64,000 bases of DNA from Cladochytrium replicatum (taxonomy: Eukaryota; Chytridiomycota; Chytridiomycetes; Cladochytriales; Cladochytriaceae). The stretch lies in the NCBI GenBank assembly GCA_025526935.1, contig JAHLKD010000033.1, positions 368,139 through 432,138 on the forward strand. The letters run 5' to 3'. The position numbers and the translations under genes were made by a program. Positions 34,838-45,401 of this stretch are shown piece after piece. The notes beneath the pieces are model-generated. The model worked only from the letters and a program-made list of their open reading frames with translations. It was not told where the DNA came from and ran no database searches. Position 1 is the first letter of the stretch, and every line of letters begins with the position of its first letter.

Positions 34838-35082
34838 TCAAACAACGCAAATCCCTTCACCCATGTCCGTTTCCTGCGAATCCAAAGGAGCAAGGCTTAT
34901 CCCACCATCCTCTCTCCCTGCTCGACGATACCACCTCCCCAGCCCACTTCCGTTCCTCCCACGCGTCCTTGCACCCAGCTCCTCTGAAGACGCGGATTGC
35001 TCGACAGCATTATTATGAGATGTAGCCGTCATGTTGTGCTTGCCCTTTCGGTAGTCTAGTAACTACGTCGATCCCTTGGCGT
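34838..35082 (-). pseudogene. Remnant of an RPD3 C-terminal tail, mirror copy
   Basis: Inverted twin of 26365-26609 with the same RPD3-tail signatures (ARTRGRNGSG, DSQETDMGEG). It lies convergent with the short coiled-coil paralogue. Confidence 0.55.
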
Positions 35083-35322
35083 GGTGAGAGGAGGGTGGTG
35101 AGAGGAGGGTGGTGATTGGAAATATGAGTGATCAAGAGTCGAGAAGGTTGGATCTGGTGTGCTGCAAGCGCTCTGACCAAAACAATTCCATTACCTGGGT
35201 GGGTATCCAAAATAGGATCGACTAAGCCTTGAGCAGGGAGGTTTGACAATACACCGAGGACACAGAACACACAGTCTCAACACATCTGTCACTAGCAGGT
35301 CATCTCTCGTTGTACTCAAACC

Positions 35323-36002
35323 ATGAGGTCTTCTCTCTCGCAACTGCGGTTTCGACCGTTCCTCTCCGTCCTTCCTCGACGCAAAAGTTCCATGGCAGCA
35401 GTCCAATCGATAACTCTCAGTGCACAGCATCTTTGGGCTGAAGTACAAGAGCTCAGAGCTAAAAATGAACTACTCAACGCGGAAACGAAAACCTTGTTCG
35501 CTGAAACGAAAACCTTGTTGGCTGAAAAGGCCGAAACGGAGAGACGGGAAAAGATTTCAGCATTGACCGAAATGCGAGAATCTCTAACGCTCATGAGGCT
35601 CAGAGACATGCTCAACCTCCGTGGTGCAATTGGTTTGTTACTAATGACGTCAGAGAAGTTTACACTTATTTTTGACATGTACCCTAAAACGTAGAACTTG
35701 CAGCAGAGCGCTACCAGAACCACCTCAGAGATACCAACGCCCCATACATCCCGTCTGGAGTTCAAAACCTGCTGTCTCATATGATCAATGAGCAAGATTG
35801 GGTTAAGCACGCCGAATCAACTGGCCTGGGAAGGTTGGCGGACATCGTGAAGTGCCAGCACCGCCTTTACCCTTCTCTGTCAAATTATGCCCACGGTGTG
35901 CAGGACTTTGACGTCAGAGAGATCGAGGCACCTGCTGAACGTGCGGCAGTGAAGGCCACCCTACAGTTCAAGCACGTTGCATTTAGGGAGAGCAAATGTT
36001 GA
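35323..36002 (+). CDS. Repeat-borne coiled-coil protein, copy 4
   Basis: Exons 35323-35632 and 35695-36002 give 205 residues with the shared intron. The first exon is nearly identical to copy 1; the second has changes such as KCQHRLYPSLS and DFDVREIE. It is the mirror partner of copy 1 in the outer inverted repeat. Function unknown. Confidence 0.6.
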
Positions 36003-36258
36003 GTATTGTTTAGGGAGGAGTAGGGACAGATATGAAGTTGGAAGAAGAATTTAACTGTGCGATTCAAGGGGAAGTGGAGGCATTTCGTTCAAAGTTAAAA
36101 CTGTCAGTTGTTGTTGTTGCATATATTTTAACTTATTTTGAAGGGATACTGAATCAGTCGCCAGCTGAGCGTACTGTTGATATATTTTGGGCGGATGAGC
36201 ATCTTAAAGTGGACCAGAAGATCCGATTCCCGTATTTGCAAAGCTGTGGGTGAAATGC

Positions 36259-37110
36259 TTCGTGTCGAACAAATATTTCAACTATCTAAACGAGAACTAG
36301 GACTGAGCAGCACCAGAGAGGCTCGCACGGGCTTTTTCTGAGGATTCCGGCGTTTGCAGAGATTCAAAAGCAGCCCCAGATCGTGTTGATGAAGGAAAGC
36401 GCAGACGGTCGGGCGGGGAGGATGATTATCGAGGATGGGAGAAAGCCGACAGAATTCTATTTTCTGATTTCTGGGATCGCAAGGTTCTCCCAAGGACACT
36501 TGAAGAATCTTGGACAGACGGTTAACTGGACTAACTGCTCCTGACCATAAACCATAGCAGCCGCTACGAGTTCTGAGACAAGGAGACATGTTCGGCGACT
36601 TTCGTCGGGGACGAAAATGACGTGCGGCAGTACTCGGTGATTACAATCAGCCCGTGCGGCCTCCTTGTCATCGAGAAGGAGGACTACATAATGGCTTTGT
36701 ACAAAATCGAGTCCGAGCGGCTCTTGGCCGAGCAGATCGCGGCCGGAAACGCCCCTGACTCGCTTGCGACATGCATAGAGTTCTATCTCGACTCTCATCC
36801 TTTAAAAACACCAAACAGGTGATATTACGGCCCCTGGCAAGGAGCTGCGATCGTACGCAATTTTAGCCGGCGACCTCGATCGGGAGAAGAGCAAGTGTAC
36901 TTTAACTTACAGGGCAAAGTCAAGCTGCTTTGGACCCTTCCGTTTCTTCGGTCCGAGAAGTCTCAAAAACAGACTTCGTCGTTGTCAAAGTCGAGTTCTG
37001 TTCCAATCATACCTATCACCAAATTGATCCAGTACTACCCGCACACGAAGTTACCGAAGAACACCTTTTCAAAACGCGTGGAGACTGATGGTGTGAATGA
37101 TTTAACTTAA
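36259..37110 (+). pseudogene. Cyclic-nucleotide-binding-domain pseudogene, copy 2
   Basis: Same fragments and same frame break as the copy at 29731-30448 (LRQGDMFGDF, then VGDENDVRQYSV in another frame). It keeps the ~120 bp missing there (VYFNLQGKVKLLW region) and continues LATCIEFYLDSHP. A shared lesion means the gene was already broken, or has a frame feature I misread, before it was duplicated. Confidence 0.6.
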
Positions 37111-37461
37111 CGATACTCCCTGCTTTCTTTGTTTTCTGGTTACTGGTGCTGATTGCTCAAGAAAAAACGTTTTGCGAGGGGAGCCGTGGGAAAAATTCAA
37201 ACGTCGTCTTATCGGAAGTGTCGTCGAGAGAAGCAAGCGCAAAACAAGCCTTTATTGAAGCTCTGAGAAGTAAAGGTCTGGCAACGTATCATAGGACCGC
37301 AGGTTTCAAGTGATCTTTTCAAGCAACCGGACGTTGGCTGCAGCATTTTTGGAATGTGAAACAAAAGCCTTGTATTACACTGCAGGAACACAAGCAAGCC
37401 GAATTTGTGAAGGCATGCGCTTCCTACAACCACTTTTTCTTTGACGCCCAAAGTTGCACGC
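37111..37461. other. 3' flank of eS8, possible coding remnant
   Basis: A plus-strand frame is open for much of 37150-37460 with a single TGA near 37310 (EVSSREASAKQAFIEAL before it, EHKQAEFVKACASYNH after it). It might be the last, decayed part of the preceding pseudogene. It overlaps the 3' end of the eS8 gene on the other strand. Confidence 0.25.
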
Positions 37462-38540
37462 TTAGTTCTTTGACCTGAGCTTCCTTTGGTAGAACTCGAG
37501 CTCCTTGCCCTCCAAAATGTACCCGTCGCACCTGCCGCTCTGGCCAGGGCGGGACGAGACGCAAGCGAGAAGCTTGGTAACTGTGAATTGCTCCTCAATG
37601 GCGGGGTCGACCTTGGCAGTTGGTTTCCTGGCGTCGATCTTCTTCTGGACGGAGGTGGAGCGCTCCTTGTTGAGAGGGTCCTCAGGGTCGGTGACCTTTA
37701 GAAAAATAAAAATATAAATGATTACGATTAGTATTGAAATGGCTAAATACCTTCTTGCCCTTGCGACCGATGGGGAGGGCGTAGTGAGCCTCGTACCATT
37801 GCCTGAAAGGAGCAGCGTCGATTTCGACAATGCAGCCCTTGACGAGGGTGTTGGTACGGACCAATTCGTTGTTGGTGGCGTTGTACTTCACCGAGAGGAT
37901 ACGGGCCTTGCGGGTGACGGATTCAGAAGCCCACGCAAAGTTACCTGGAATGATCGAATGAGACACTTCCGAAAAAATGTTTTCTAGGAGCATACCAGAG
38001 TCGAGACGGAGGGCACGGTATTTGAGGTTACCGCCGCGGACGCGAACGACGTGGATACGCTTGGCGCCAATCTTGGTGTTGGCAGACTGGCGACCCAACT
38101 CGAACTTCCTCTTCTTGCGGTAGTGTGCCCGCTTGGCTCCGGTCGCTGAGCGCTTGTGACGGCTATCCCGACTAATACCTGGGATGAGGCAGGATTAACA
38201 CAGATGATTCGTTGAAATGCATTGCGGGAACAAGTCGAGCGAGATATAAACAATTCTCAGCGAGTCCGGCTTCTAATCGGACGCTGAGGGAATCAAGAAA
38301 CGAGTCCGTCCGAATCCATAAGCACCCACTGTCAAACTGCCCCGAATCAACAAAGGTTTTCTCAATCACCATTTCAACAACCGTCCAGCCATCCCTCCAA
38401 CGGCAGCAATCCATCGTCGATCCAGCCTATCCATCCGGTATCGTAACAGTGCCAATCGTTGACACCCATCCGCCTCCTTCCCGTTCGGTCGATCCGTTCG
38501 GTCGATCCGCTTCCCGGCAATCGCTGCCCCACTCACCCAT
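37462..38540 (-). CDS. RPS8: 40S ribosomal protein eS8
   Basis: Exons 38540-38537, 38178-37996, 37944-37751 and 37695-37462 give 204 residues, the usual eS8 length. Family signatures run throughout: [20 protein letters not shown] at the N-terminus, [18 protein letters not shown], then [11 protein letters not shown], and [20 protein letters not shown] near the end. The protein is part of the small ribosomal subunit. The first exon holds only ATGG, split from the rest by a 358-nt intron, the longest in this window. A telomere-repeat-like motif lies about 55 bp upstream of the ATG. Confidence 0.95.
38481..38506 (+). repeat. 13-bp tandem repeat in eS8 intron 1
   Basis: CCGTTCGGTCGAT occurs twice in direct succession inside the long first intron of the ribosomal protein gene. 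No snoRNA box was recognised there. Confidence 0.7.
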
Positions 38541-38949
38541 TCTGTGACTCTGAGCTCGGAGTGTGCACAGCCGCAAGGTGTTGTAAATGTGGGTAGTTAG
38601 GGTTACGATTTCTTAGGGTTGGATAACCTGTTCACACACTTGTTTGTACGTGACTGCAAATGTTTCATTCTCATTCATTCGTCACATTCTCTTGACTGGG
38701 TTGTGGTCGATGTCATACATGAAGAATCCCGCTACCCCGATCGCCATGAACAGGAACGGATCCCCCCGTCGTGAAATGAACAATGTTACGTGCATCGGTG
38801 CCCTAATTTGGTGGCAACGTGGGAGTCCGGATTTCATGCTTCATTTTGAGGTTCTTTGGTGCAAACACAAACATCAAAATGAGTTTATTGTAAATACACA
38901 CTCCATAGCCCACCTTATCTTCAATAGCCAAACAGTAAGGGTTATGCTT
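38541..38949. other. Intergenic between eS8 promoter and macro-sirtuin gene
   Basis: Contains the telobox-like element. Otherwise no gene or RNA was recognised. Confidence 0.5.
38594..38619 (+). promoter_or_regulatory. Telobox-like element upstream of eS8
   Basis: TAGTTAGGGTTA (38594-38605) is a 12-base match to the unusual telomere repeat at the window end, in its own register. A second partial copy, CTTAGGGTTGG, follows at about 38612-38622. They sit 55-80 bp upstream of the eS8 start. In many fungi and plants, telomere-like boxes in ribosomal protein promoters bind Myb-type telobox factors; that function here is inferred. Confidence 0.5.
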
Positions 38950-41012
38950 CTACACCTCAAAGTATGCCCGCCAGATCTCATTCACCGCATCTCCAGCATC
39001 CAAAGATAACCCAATAAAATCATCGCTTTCCATCACCATTCCACGACCTCCCCACCCGCCCAAGCCAGGATACTCTGCATTAATCCTTACGAGTTTCACA
39101 TCACCACTCCCACCGGCGCCCTCCAGAATCTTCTCCATAGGCACACGTATCACTCCAGGAGTGTTGAACCCAACTCCAATCTCCAGAATCACGAGCCTCG
39201 GCCCACCGTTTTGCGATGGTGACGCGTAGTTTCCTGAAACGGTCTCGGAGACCCAGTCCGAGAACTTTTTGCGCTGGGAGAGATGCGGTCGCTCGTTGAA
39301 CCATGACCCGCCTCGTACGTTCATGAACACCGGACCATTGCACACTCGACAGCGTGGGATCACACTTGGATCCGTAAGCTCCTGCGTTTGCGGATCGAGA
39401 TGGTGTGGGATCGCGGCGTTGATGTAATCCAGAGTTGGGAACTCGCTTTGTGGTGTGCACATCTTGAGGCATTGCATTCTCGCATAGTCTCCCTACAATG
39501 ATATTTGATTGGCACGAAAGAGAGGAGCTACATTCTTAAGCTTACTTGAGGCGTGTATATCCTGGACAATGGGAAACCATTCCGACCAAACATTCCGTCC
39601 GCATTCGTTGTAATACAGAATGAGCCATCGGAATCCCTCCCGTTCGCACTCTCATTCGTATCGTATCTCGCCCGCTGCGACACTGACTTTTGTATCTCAA
39701 GAAGTTTTCCGTACACCTCAGAAACCGGCCACTCGAACCGCGCCAGTTTAACTTGCGACAATAAATATCCCCACTGCAACTCGGGCGTCCAGTCAGTAAA
39801 TCCGATAAACTCGTACATCCTTCTAAAACCGCGGCTGTGCATTACGGGAAAGTGCTTCTTGAACACGTCTTCGGAAGTATAATCAAGCCCTGCGGCGGCG
39901 GAGAGGCCCGCGCCAGCGGCGATAAGAATGCGATCAGTTGTACGGAGCCAGTTTGCGATTTTGGCGATTTGGGCACGGAAGGGATTGACGACGTGGAGAG
40001 TTCGAAGGTGGGAGAGGGCGGTTGACAAATCAGGCTCGCGAGCACTGGGTCTTTGGTTTGCGCAATCTTTAAGGAGAGTCTCATAAATTCGTTCGTCGCT
40101 TTCGAGGAACACATTGAACACGACCCTTTCAATGCTGACGGTCCCCTTGGACTGTTTCTCTTCAAGCCAACGTGCGACAGTCTCGATCGCAACTTTCGCA
40201 CCCAACTCTTGAGGAAACCCGTATACCCCTGTCGAAATGCAGCAGACGGAGATAGTTTTCGCGCCAAGTTCCTCCGCCTTGTCCAAACAGCTCCAGTAAC
40301 AACTTGACAACTGTTCCGTTTGCTCCATGCTCGGTGGGTGGCCTCTCTCCACCTGTGGGCCGACTGTGTGCAGTACGAAACGGGAAGGGAGCATGTATGC
40401 TTTCGTGGCTGTACAAGTCCCCACAGGTTCTTCTTCGCTGTGACGCGCGGACGCAATCGCGTGGCAGTCATCTCTGAGCCTTGGCCCCGCAAAGTCGTGG
40501 ATCGCATTGTCGATGCAGTGGTGTTCGGGGCGGAAGCATCCAAGTAATGCCGAGTTCGCTGCGTTGACGATTGCGTCAGCGGAAAGGTCGACGATATTGC
40601 CCCTCCAGAGGGAGACGGAGCGGAGGAAATATGAATCGGATTTGATAGTTGGGTCGGAAACGAAACGGTCGAAGGCAGATGGGAGTGTGGATGGGTTGAC
40701 AGTGGTGCGACGCGCTCTTTCAGTAGCAAGCAGGCGCTCGAGGCGAGATATGAGGGTGATATCGATTGGACCGGATTCAGCGGGGTGGCGGGTGGTCAGG
40801 AGCGATCTGAGGAGCTGGCGCTTCTGGTATTGGTCTTTGGACTGGAGCATTGCACTTGCTCTCGTGCGTACAGCGTCGTGCGCGATCGATGTGTTGGAAA
40901 GCTGTATTTTCTCAACCAAAAAAGCGAGGGCGACGTCGTGCAGGCACTCGTCGTACGCAGCGGCATCGTCTAAGGGCAGCGGATGGGGTCTCTCGTAGGA
41001 ACCGAGGGTCAT
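38950..41012 (-). CDS. Zinc-type macrodomain fused to SirTM (class M) sirtuin
   Basis: Exons 41012-39546 and 39492-38950 give 669 residues; the ATG at 41012 is the first in frame. Residues ~130-315 form a macrodomain (WRGNIVDLSADAIVNAANSA) with the zinc-macro signature GCFRPEHHCIDNAIHDFAG (Cys159, His164, Cys166) and the loop STGVYGFP. Residues ~345-669 form a sirtuin with GAGLSAAAGLDY, TTNADGMFGRNG, a four-Cys zinc site (MQCLKMC and RCRVC) and EIGVGFNTPGVIR. These are SirTM features. SirTM sirtuins ADP-ribosylate proteins, in bacteria a lipoylated GcvH-like carrier, and the linked macrodomain removes the mark. In bacteria the two are separate operon genes; here one protein carries eraser and writer. 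Fusions are known from fungi. The target in this organism is unknown. Confidence 0.9.
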
Positions 41013-41224
41013 GTTGGGCTGCTTGGGGACGGGAATTTGCACAGCATTTAAATAATGCCGGATTTAGTAATAAACATCCGTGATTTGTAAATTTGATATT
41101 AGTATCGGAACAGCTTTGTTTGATGGCTCTACAAATGAATGGTGGCTGCTGAGAGCTTGAGACCAATTGCTCTCCAGGCACGGTCAGCTCCAGTTATACG
41201 ACGCAAAGTTTCTCAACAACCTAC

Positions 41225-42425
41225 TAGGAATTGGCAAGACCCAACCAAAACTCTCGATCTGACCAGCCGTCTTCGGTACCAAGGTACAGAATAATCAATT
41301 TGTGTCTCCGATGTTGGTGCATCAGCGGTGTCTTTGGGGAGCCGAAATGTCGAAGGGAGGTTCAACCTGGTGCACGCTCGCAGCTGATAAGGCTGAGGAT
41401 GTTTCGGATTGCTGTGGAGCTTTGCCCGAAGGCACCGTGGGCAGGCTTGCTCTAAGGAGACTCGTTCACATCGATGGCAAAGATGTTGGGGAAGTTGTCG
41501 TCCACGACTTGAATGGTTGGTTTGACTTGGGAAACTTTGTAACCGGATCAACGGACTCTGTAGAAGTTCGGCAATGAGTTCGCTGTTGGTGCTCATGCCA
41601 GTGCAAAGGATCTATTCGAAGGAGTGATCAGGCGGAAATTAGACAAAATCTTTACACCATCTGCTACCTGAAGATCGCATTCAACCTCCAACCCGCCGCT
41701 CGTTTTGATACTTTTCATAAATGCCATCGTCGACAAATCCGCCCTCCGGGAGCACTACTCTCTGTCCAAGAATCTGATTGACTGTGCTTCTCCAAGACTC
41801 TCTTCACTTCCTCGTGAAGCCCCTTCCCCTTATCCGGACATATAACGATCGCGCGAATGCACGAGCGTCACTTGATGTGAGGATAGTGTTCTCTGATTTC
41901 CGCTGCGACTTCGACGCCTGCCGCACCACCAACACAGACAAGAACGCTAGTTGCGCGTTCAATCTTTTCCCGGTACCCCTGAATCACCCGTACATCAGCG
42001 GTTTTGGTGTCACAGTCATTGAAGTTTGTTGGAGGAGGCTTTGCGCGGGGGGCCAACATACGGTACTTAAAAGGAATGGTCGTGATGGGGTTCCTCAGAG
42101 CTCGAAGGATCAAGCATGCTCAATGGGGATCTAACGGTCGACCTCGACGTGCGTTGGTGTTATCTTGGTTGCCACGGCGTTAGTGACGGCGCCTTGAGAT
42201 GGGGGATCGAATAGGGTTTTGTAAGGAATGAACAGCTCCTCCTCTCCCACAGGGATGGCACGAGGAAAGGCAAAAATGTAATGAAGGTAAGAGTGTTTCT
42301 CGATGATCGATCACGATACGATATGGCTCTCGCAATTTCGCTCTTAGCCCTGCTAATATGACACCAGCGGCTCTAATCCAACAGAAGTTATCAGAACATA
42401 AATAATAGTCGTTTGTTACATTTAA
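41225..42425 (-). pseudogene. AIF/FSP1-like NAD(P)H oxidoreductase pseudogene
   Basis: Read from right to left, minus-strand segments give HSYLHYIFAFPRAIPVGEEE and QGAVTNAVATKITPTHVEVD. These are followed by VLVCVGGAAGVEVAAEIREH (the NADH-binding glycine loop, with GGAAG where GGGPTG-type is usual). Then come DKGKGLHEEVKRVLEK-like sequence and FPNIFAIDVNES followed by an in-frame TAG. Later segments also meet TGA and TAG. The order fits AIFM2/FSP1-type flavoproteins, but several frame changes and stops rule out a working enzyme. It lies directly downstream of the flavin monooxygenase. Confidence 0.65.
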
Positions 42426-42747
42426 GCTACCTCCGAACATCCCGGTTCAAGCTGGATCGTGCCCAATATCGCCTCTCAGATTATGTAGCGTATCATGCTG
42501 GTGGGTTGGGCCAAAGTTTTGTTGGCAGGCAAATTTTTTGGCCCCACAATAATATTCGAAAAATATTCGCGAGACACGGAGTAAAACAATACTAACATAT
42601 TTAAGAGGCCCTTGTTACAAAATAAACATGTCCATCTGAGCAAAGGAAGACCGCCAGAAACCTCAGCAAAAAAATCAAATACTTTCAAAGCATTTTTCAT
42701 AGCAAACGCTGTGAAACACTGGATGTTAGTCGCGGAATGAGCGCTCA

Positions 42748-44654
42748 TCAATCTCTTGAAGGTGGTTCAGCAGCTGGAGAGCTTCCCAATATTTCATTGA
42801 GGTAAACATCAAAGCTCTTCGCCCGAACCTCGAAGAACTCTTCATCGTGGCCCGTGACAATCGGTTCCCCAAATTGCTTTCCGTCTCGGTTCACCCAGTC
42901 AACCAGCTCTTTCACTTCAACGGGCTCGTTATCTCGTCCTTGAAGAGAAAAAACATGAGGTTTCTAGTTTCTCGCTACATATTCTCGCGGTATATCTTAC
43001 CAAGGATATGGAAATCCTTCCCGCTTCCCTTCTTCTTCAACTTGTCATCAAAGTAATGACGAAGAGCTTTTGAAGAAGGAAGGAACGCCTTTCCAGCGTA
43101 GACACGCGAAAGAGCTATGGCCTGATATTCGAAAAAGCTGAAGGTCGCAATGTAGAACGAGTTCCCGATGAATGCTAGAGTTGGGTCAGGGATGTAGAAG
43201 ATGTCGTGATAGAGATTTCGGACCCATTCACCATCAGTGGTGAGGACTTCTTTCTCTGTCGGAAAGTCAGAAACTGTGCTGGGCCGGGACACATCAGACT
43301 TCTTTTCAGTGGACCCGGCAGCACGTCGAACGTTCTCGGTATCGAGGTGATCCAGGAAAGGGTAGGAGAAGAGGTATCCAGTGCAAATGACCACACGGTC
43401 AAGGCCAGTGATCTTTGTCCCATCTTCGAATTCGACTACGCCTCGGCGGATGTTGTCGCCATCTTCGGGCGGAGGTGGATGGAACGCTTTGATATTGGGG
43501 AGATGTACCGTGCGCTTCGGAGTCAACTGAGCAAATGCTTTTCGGATGGGCGTTGCATGACTGCCGCGGATGGATTGGTAAAGGCCGTCGGCAACAGGTC
43601 CGAGAGCGCGGAGGATGTCAATAGAACTGGCTCCTCCGCCAACAACGAGAACATTTTCGTTTGCAAAGGGGCTGGGCTCGCGGAAGGCTTTTGAATGTAT
43701 CACCTCGGTGGGCCACTTTTTGTGCCACTCAGAGAGACCAGGGAAGTCGGGCACACGCGGAACATCTATCAAACGGAGTCAATCAAAGCGAGAGTACGAA
43801 GTAGATAAATAAACTTACGATAATGACCAGCCGCGACAACGACAGCATCAAACTCTTCCTCATTCCAAGTAACTTCGAACTGATCATCTGAGACAATCAA
43901 GGTCCTTGTTTGAACTTTCCAAATCTTCTTTTCTCCAACTTGTTCCTTCTTTACACGCAAGACCACAGTGCTGTATCGAGTCCGCTGAGAAATACCGAAA
44001 TGTGCAGCGTAGTCGTGCAGATACTTCGCAATGACCTCGTGCCGGACATACCACTTGGTGTTAGCTGGCCAATCGAAATCCTTATACCTGGGAATGGTTT
44101 TAGAATCTTTAACCATAACTTTGCATTGTGGCCTACTTTATCAGCGGGGTTGGAACGTTATTTTTGAGCGATTCGTAGCAAGCGGATGGTGGTGCATGTT
44201 CGATCTCAGTCAGCGATCCAATGACCTTCCCAACATCATCGCGCTTGTATCGAAGAGTGTAAGGGAACTTGAACAGCCGTGTTTCAGTACACAGGATAAA
44301 TATATGGATTCTATATTACCTGTGATTTTGGCGGAGGACTGGATGGGTCAACATCAACCGACACAGTTGAGGGAAATGGCGGTTGGGGTGATACACGCTC
44401 ATCATAATTCCTTTGAACGAACGAATCAACGGAAAGCCCGAAAGGTTATTATAGCCTCAATTATAGTACCATACGCCGCCCGCTGCCGAATTTCGCTCGA
44501 ACACAGTGACATCGAATCCTTGATCGATCAAATGGCGCGCCGTTGGAAGGCCGGCAGCCCCTGCCCCGATCACAGCAACGCGCTTGATTGGAGGCAGAGA
44601 GAACTTTGCATCGTCCAAAAAGGGCGGGCAGTTGAGACTGAGCGACTGACCCAT
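42748..44654 (-). CDS. Flavin-containing monooxygenase
   Basis: Six exons give 543 residues: 44654-44470, 44410-44320, 44267-44137, 44087-43819, 43765-43001 and 42938-42748. The FAD-binding loop is [15 protein letters not shown] near residue 30, followed by GGVWNYDE. The FMO identifying stretch is [19 protein letters not shown], the NADPH-binding loop is [13 protein letters not shown], and [10 protein letters not shown] is the C-terminal signature. The enzyme should oxygenate soft nucleophiles (N or S atoms) using NADPH and O2 in the cytosol or at the ER. It is co-oriented with the TauD-type gene about 750 bp upstream. Substrate unknown. Confidence 0.92.
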
Positions 44655-44715
44655 GATAATCTAGAACTCGGCAAACGGGAATCTGGGAGTGAAGACCGTG
44701 CTCACAGAGTAGAGG

Positions 44716-44727
44716 TATTTATATATG
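44716..44727 (-). promoter_or_regulatory. TATA-like box of the FMO gene
   Basis: CATATATAAATA on the minus strand lies about 60-75 bp upstream of the ATG at 44654, at a typical TATA position. Confidence 0.45.
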
Positions 44728-45401
44728 CGATGTTTTCAAATCTGATGGGTTGATCTTAACCGCTCGGAGTGATCGCCGAGTTGCACCATCGTTCTTAAGG
44801 TGATTAACACACAAAGTTGCGCAATCGAAGTTGTCACATGTCCGAGAATCCGAAAATTTCTCACGCTAACACAACATGGACAGCCGCACAAGAACAGGCA
44901 TGAATGGGGAAACCACTCTGGATCATTCTACGGCTCACCCTGAACAGTAAAGAGGGTTATGATTTATGATTGATGAAGATCAAAGATGTTTGGGCGAATT
45001 TGAGCAAATGTTGCCATCTTGCAGAAAATCCAGATGTCCGTTTTTATTATTCCCGGTCGCTGTTCCGAATTTTGAGAGAAATTTCAGTCATCGTACCGTC
45101 CACTCTACATTGAGCGAGACTTGAACAAACGCTGACGCTTCCATGATAAATGGAATGTGGTTTGCTCCCATCGCTTCCTGACGAGTTGCGAGCGGGGATT
45201 AGGTGCGCAGGCAGGTGCAGGCCTAGCGATGCCTGCGGCCGCTAACTGCGCGATCGAAGCGGAGTGGAGAGACGGAGATTAAACTTAAAACATATATATT
45301 TTTGCAATTGATTCAGCGACACATAACATTGGACAATAGGTAACCATGCTCGCAGCTCATTCATTTCTCCTCCACACCAATGATCGTTTTACAGAAGTTG
45401 T
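44728..45401. other. Intergenic, no gene seen
   Basis: Separates the FMO promoter from the 3' end of the TauD-type gene. No coding frame, RNA or repeat was recognised. Confidence 0.55.

Larger units (their letters stand above)
33165..36258. repeat. Outer inverted repeat, right arm
   Basis: Reverse complement of 25190-28225, with the same modules in mirrored order and 78 extra bases near 33970-34050. It ends where the second cyclic-nucleotide-binding pseudogene begins. Confidence 0.85.

Noticed and set aside
25190-36258. A DNA transposon with long terminal inverted repeats
   Set aside because: No transposase, integrase or target-site duplication was seen. The arms carry ordinary genes, and the inner arms copy the outer ones.
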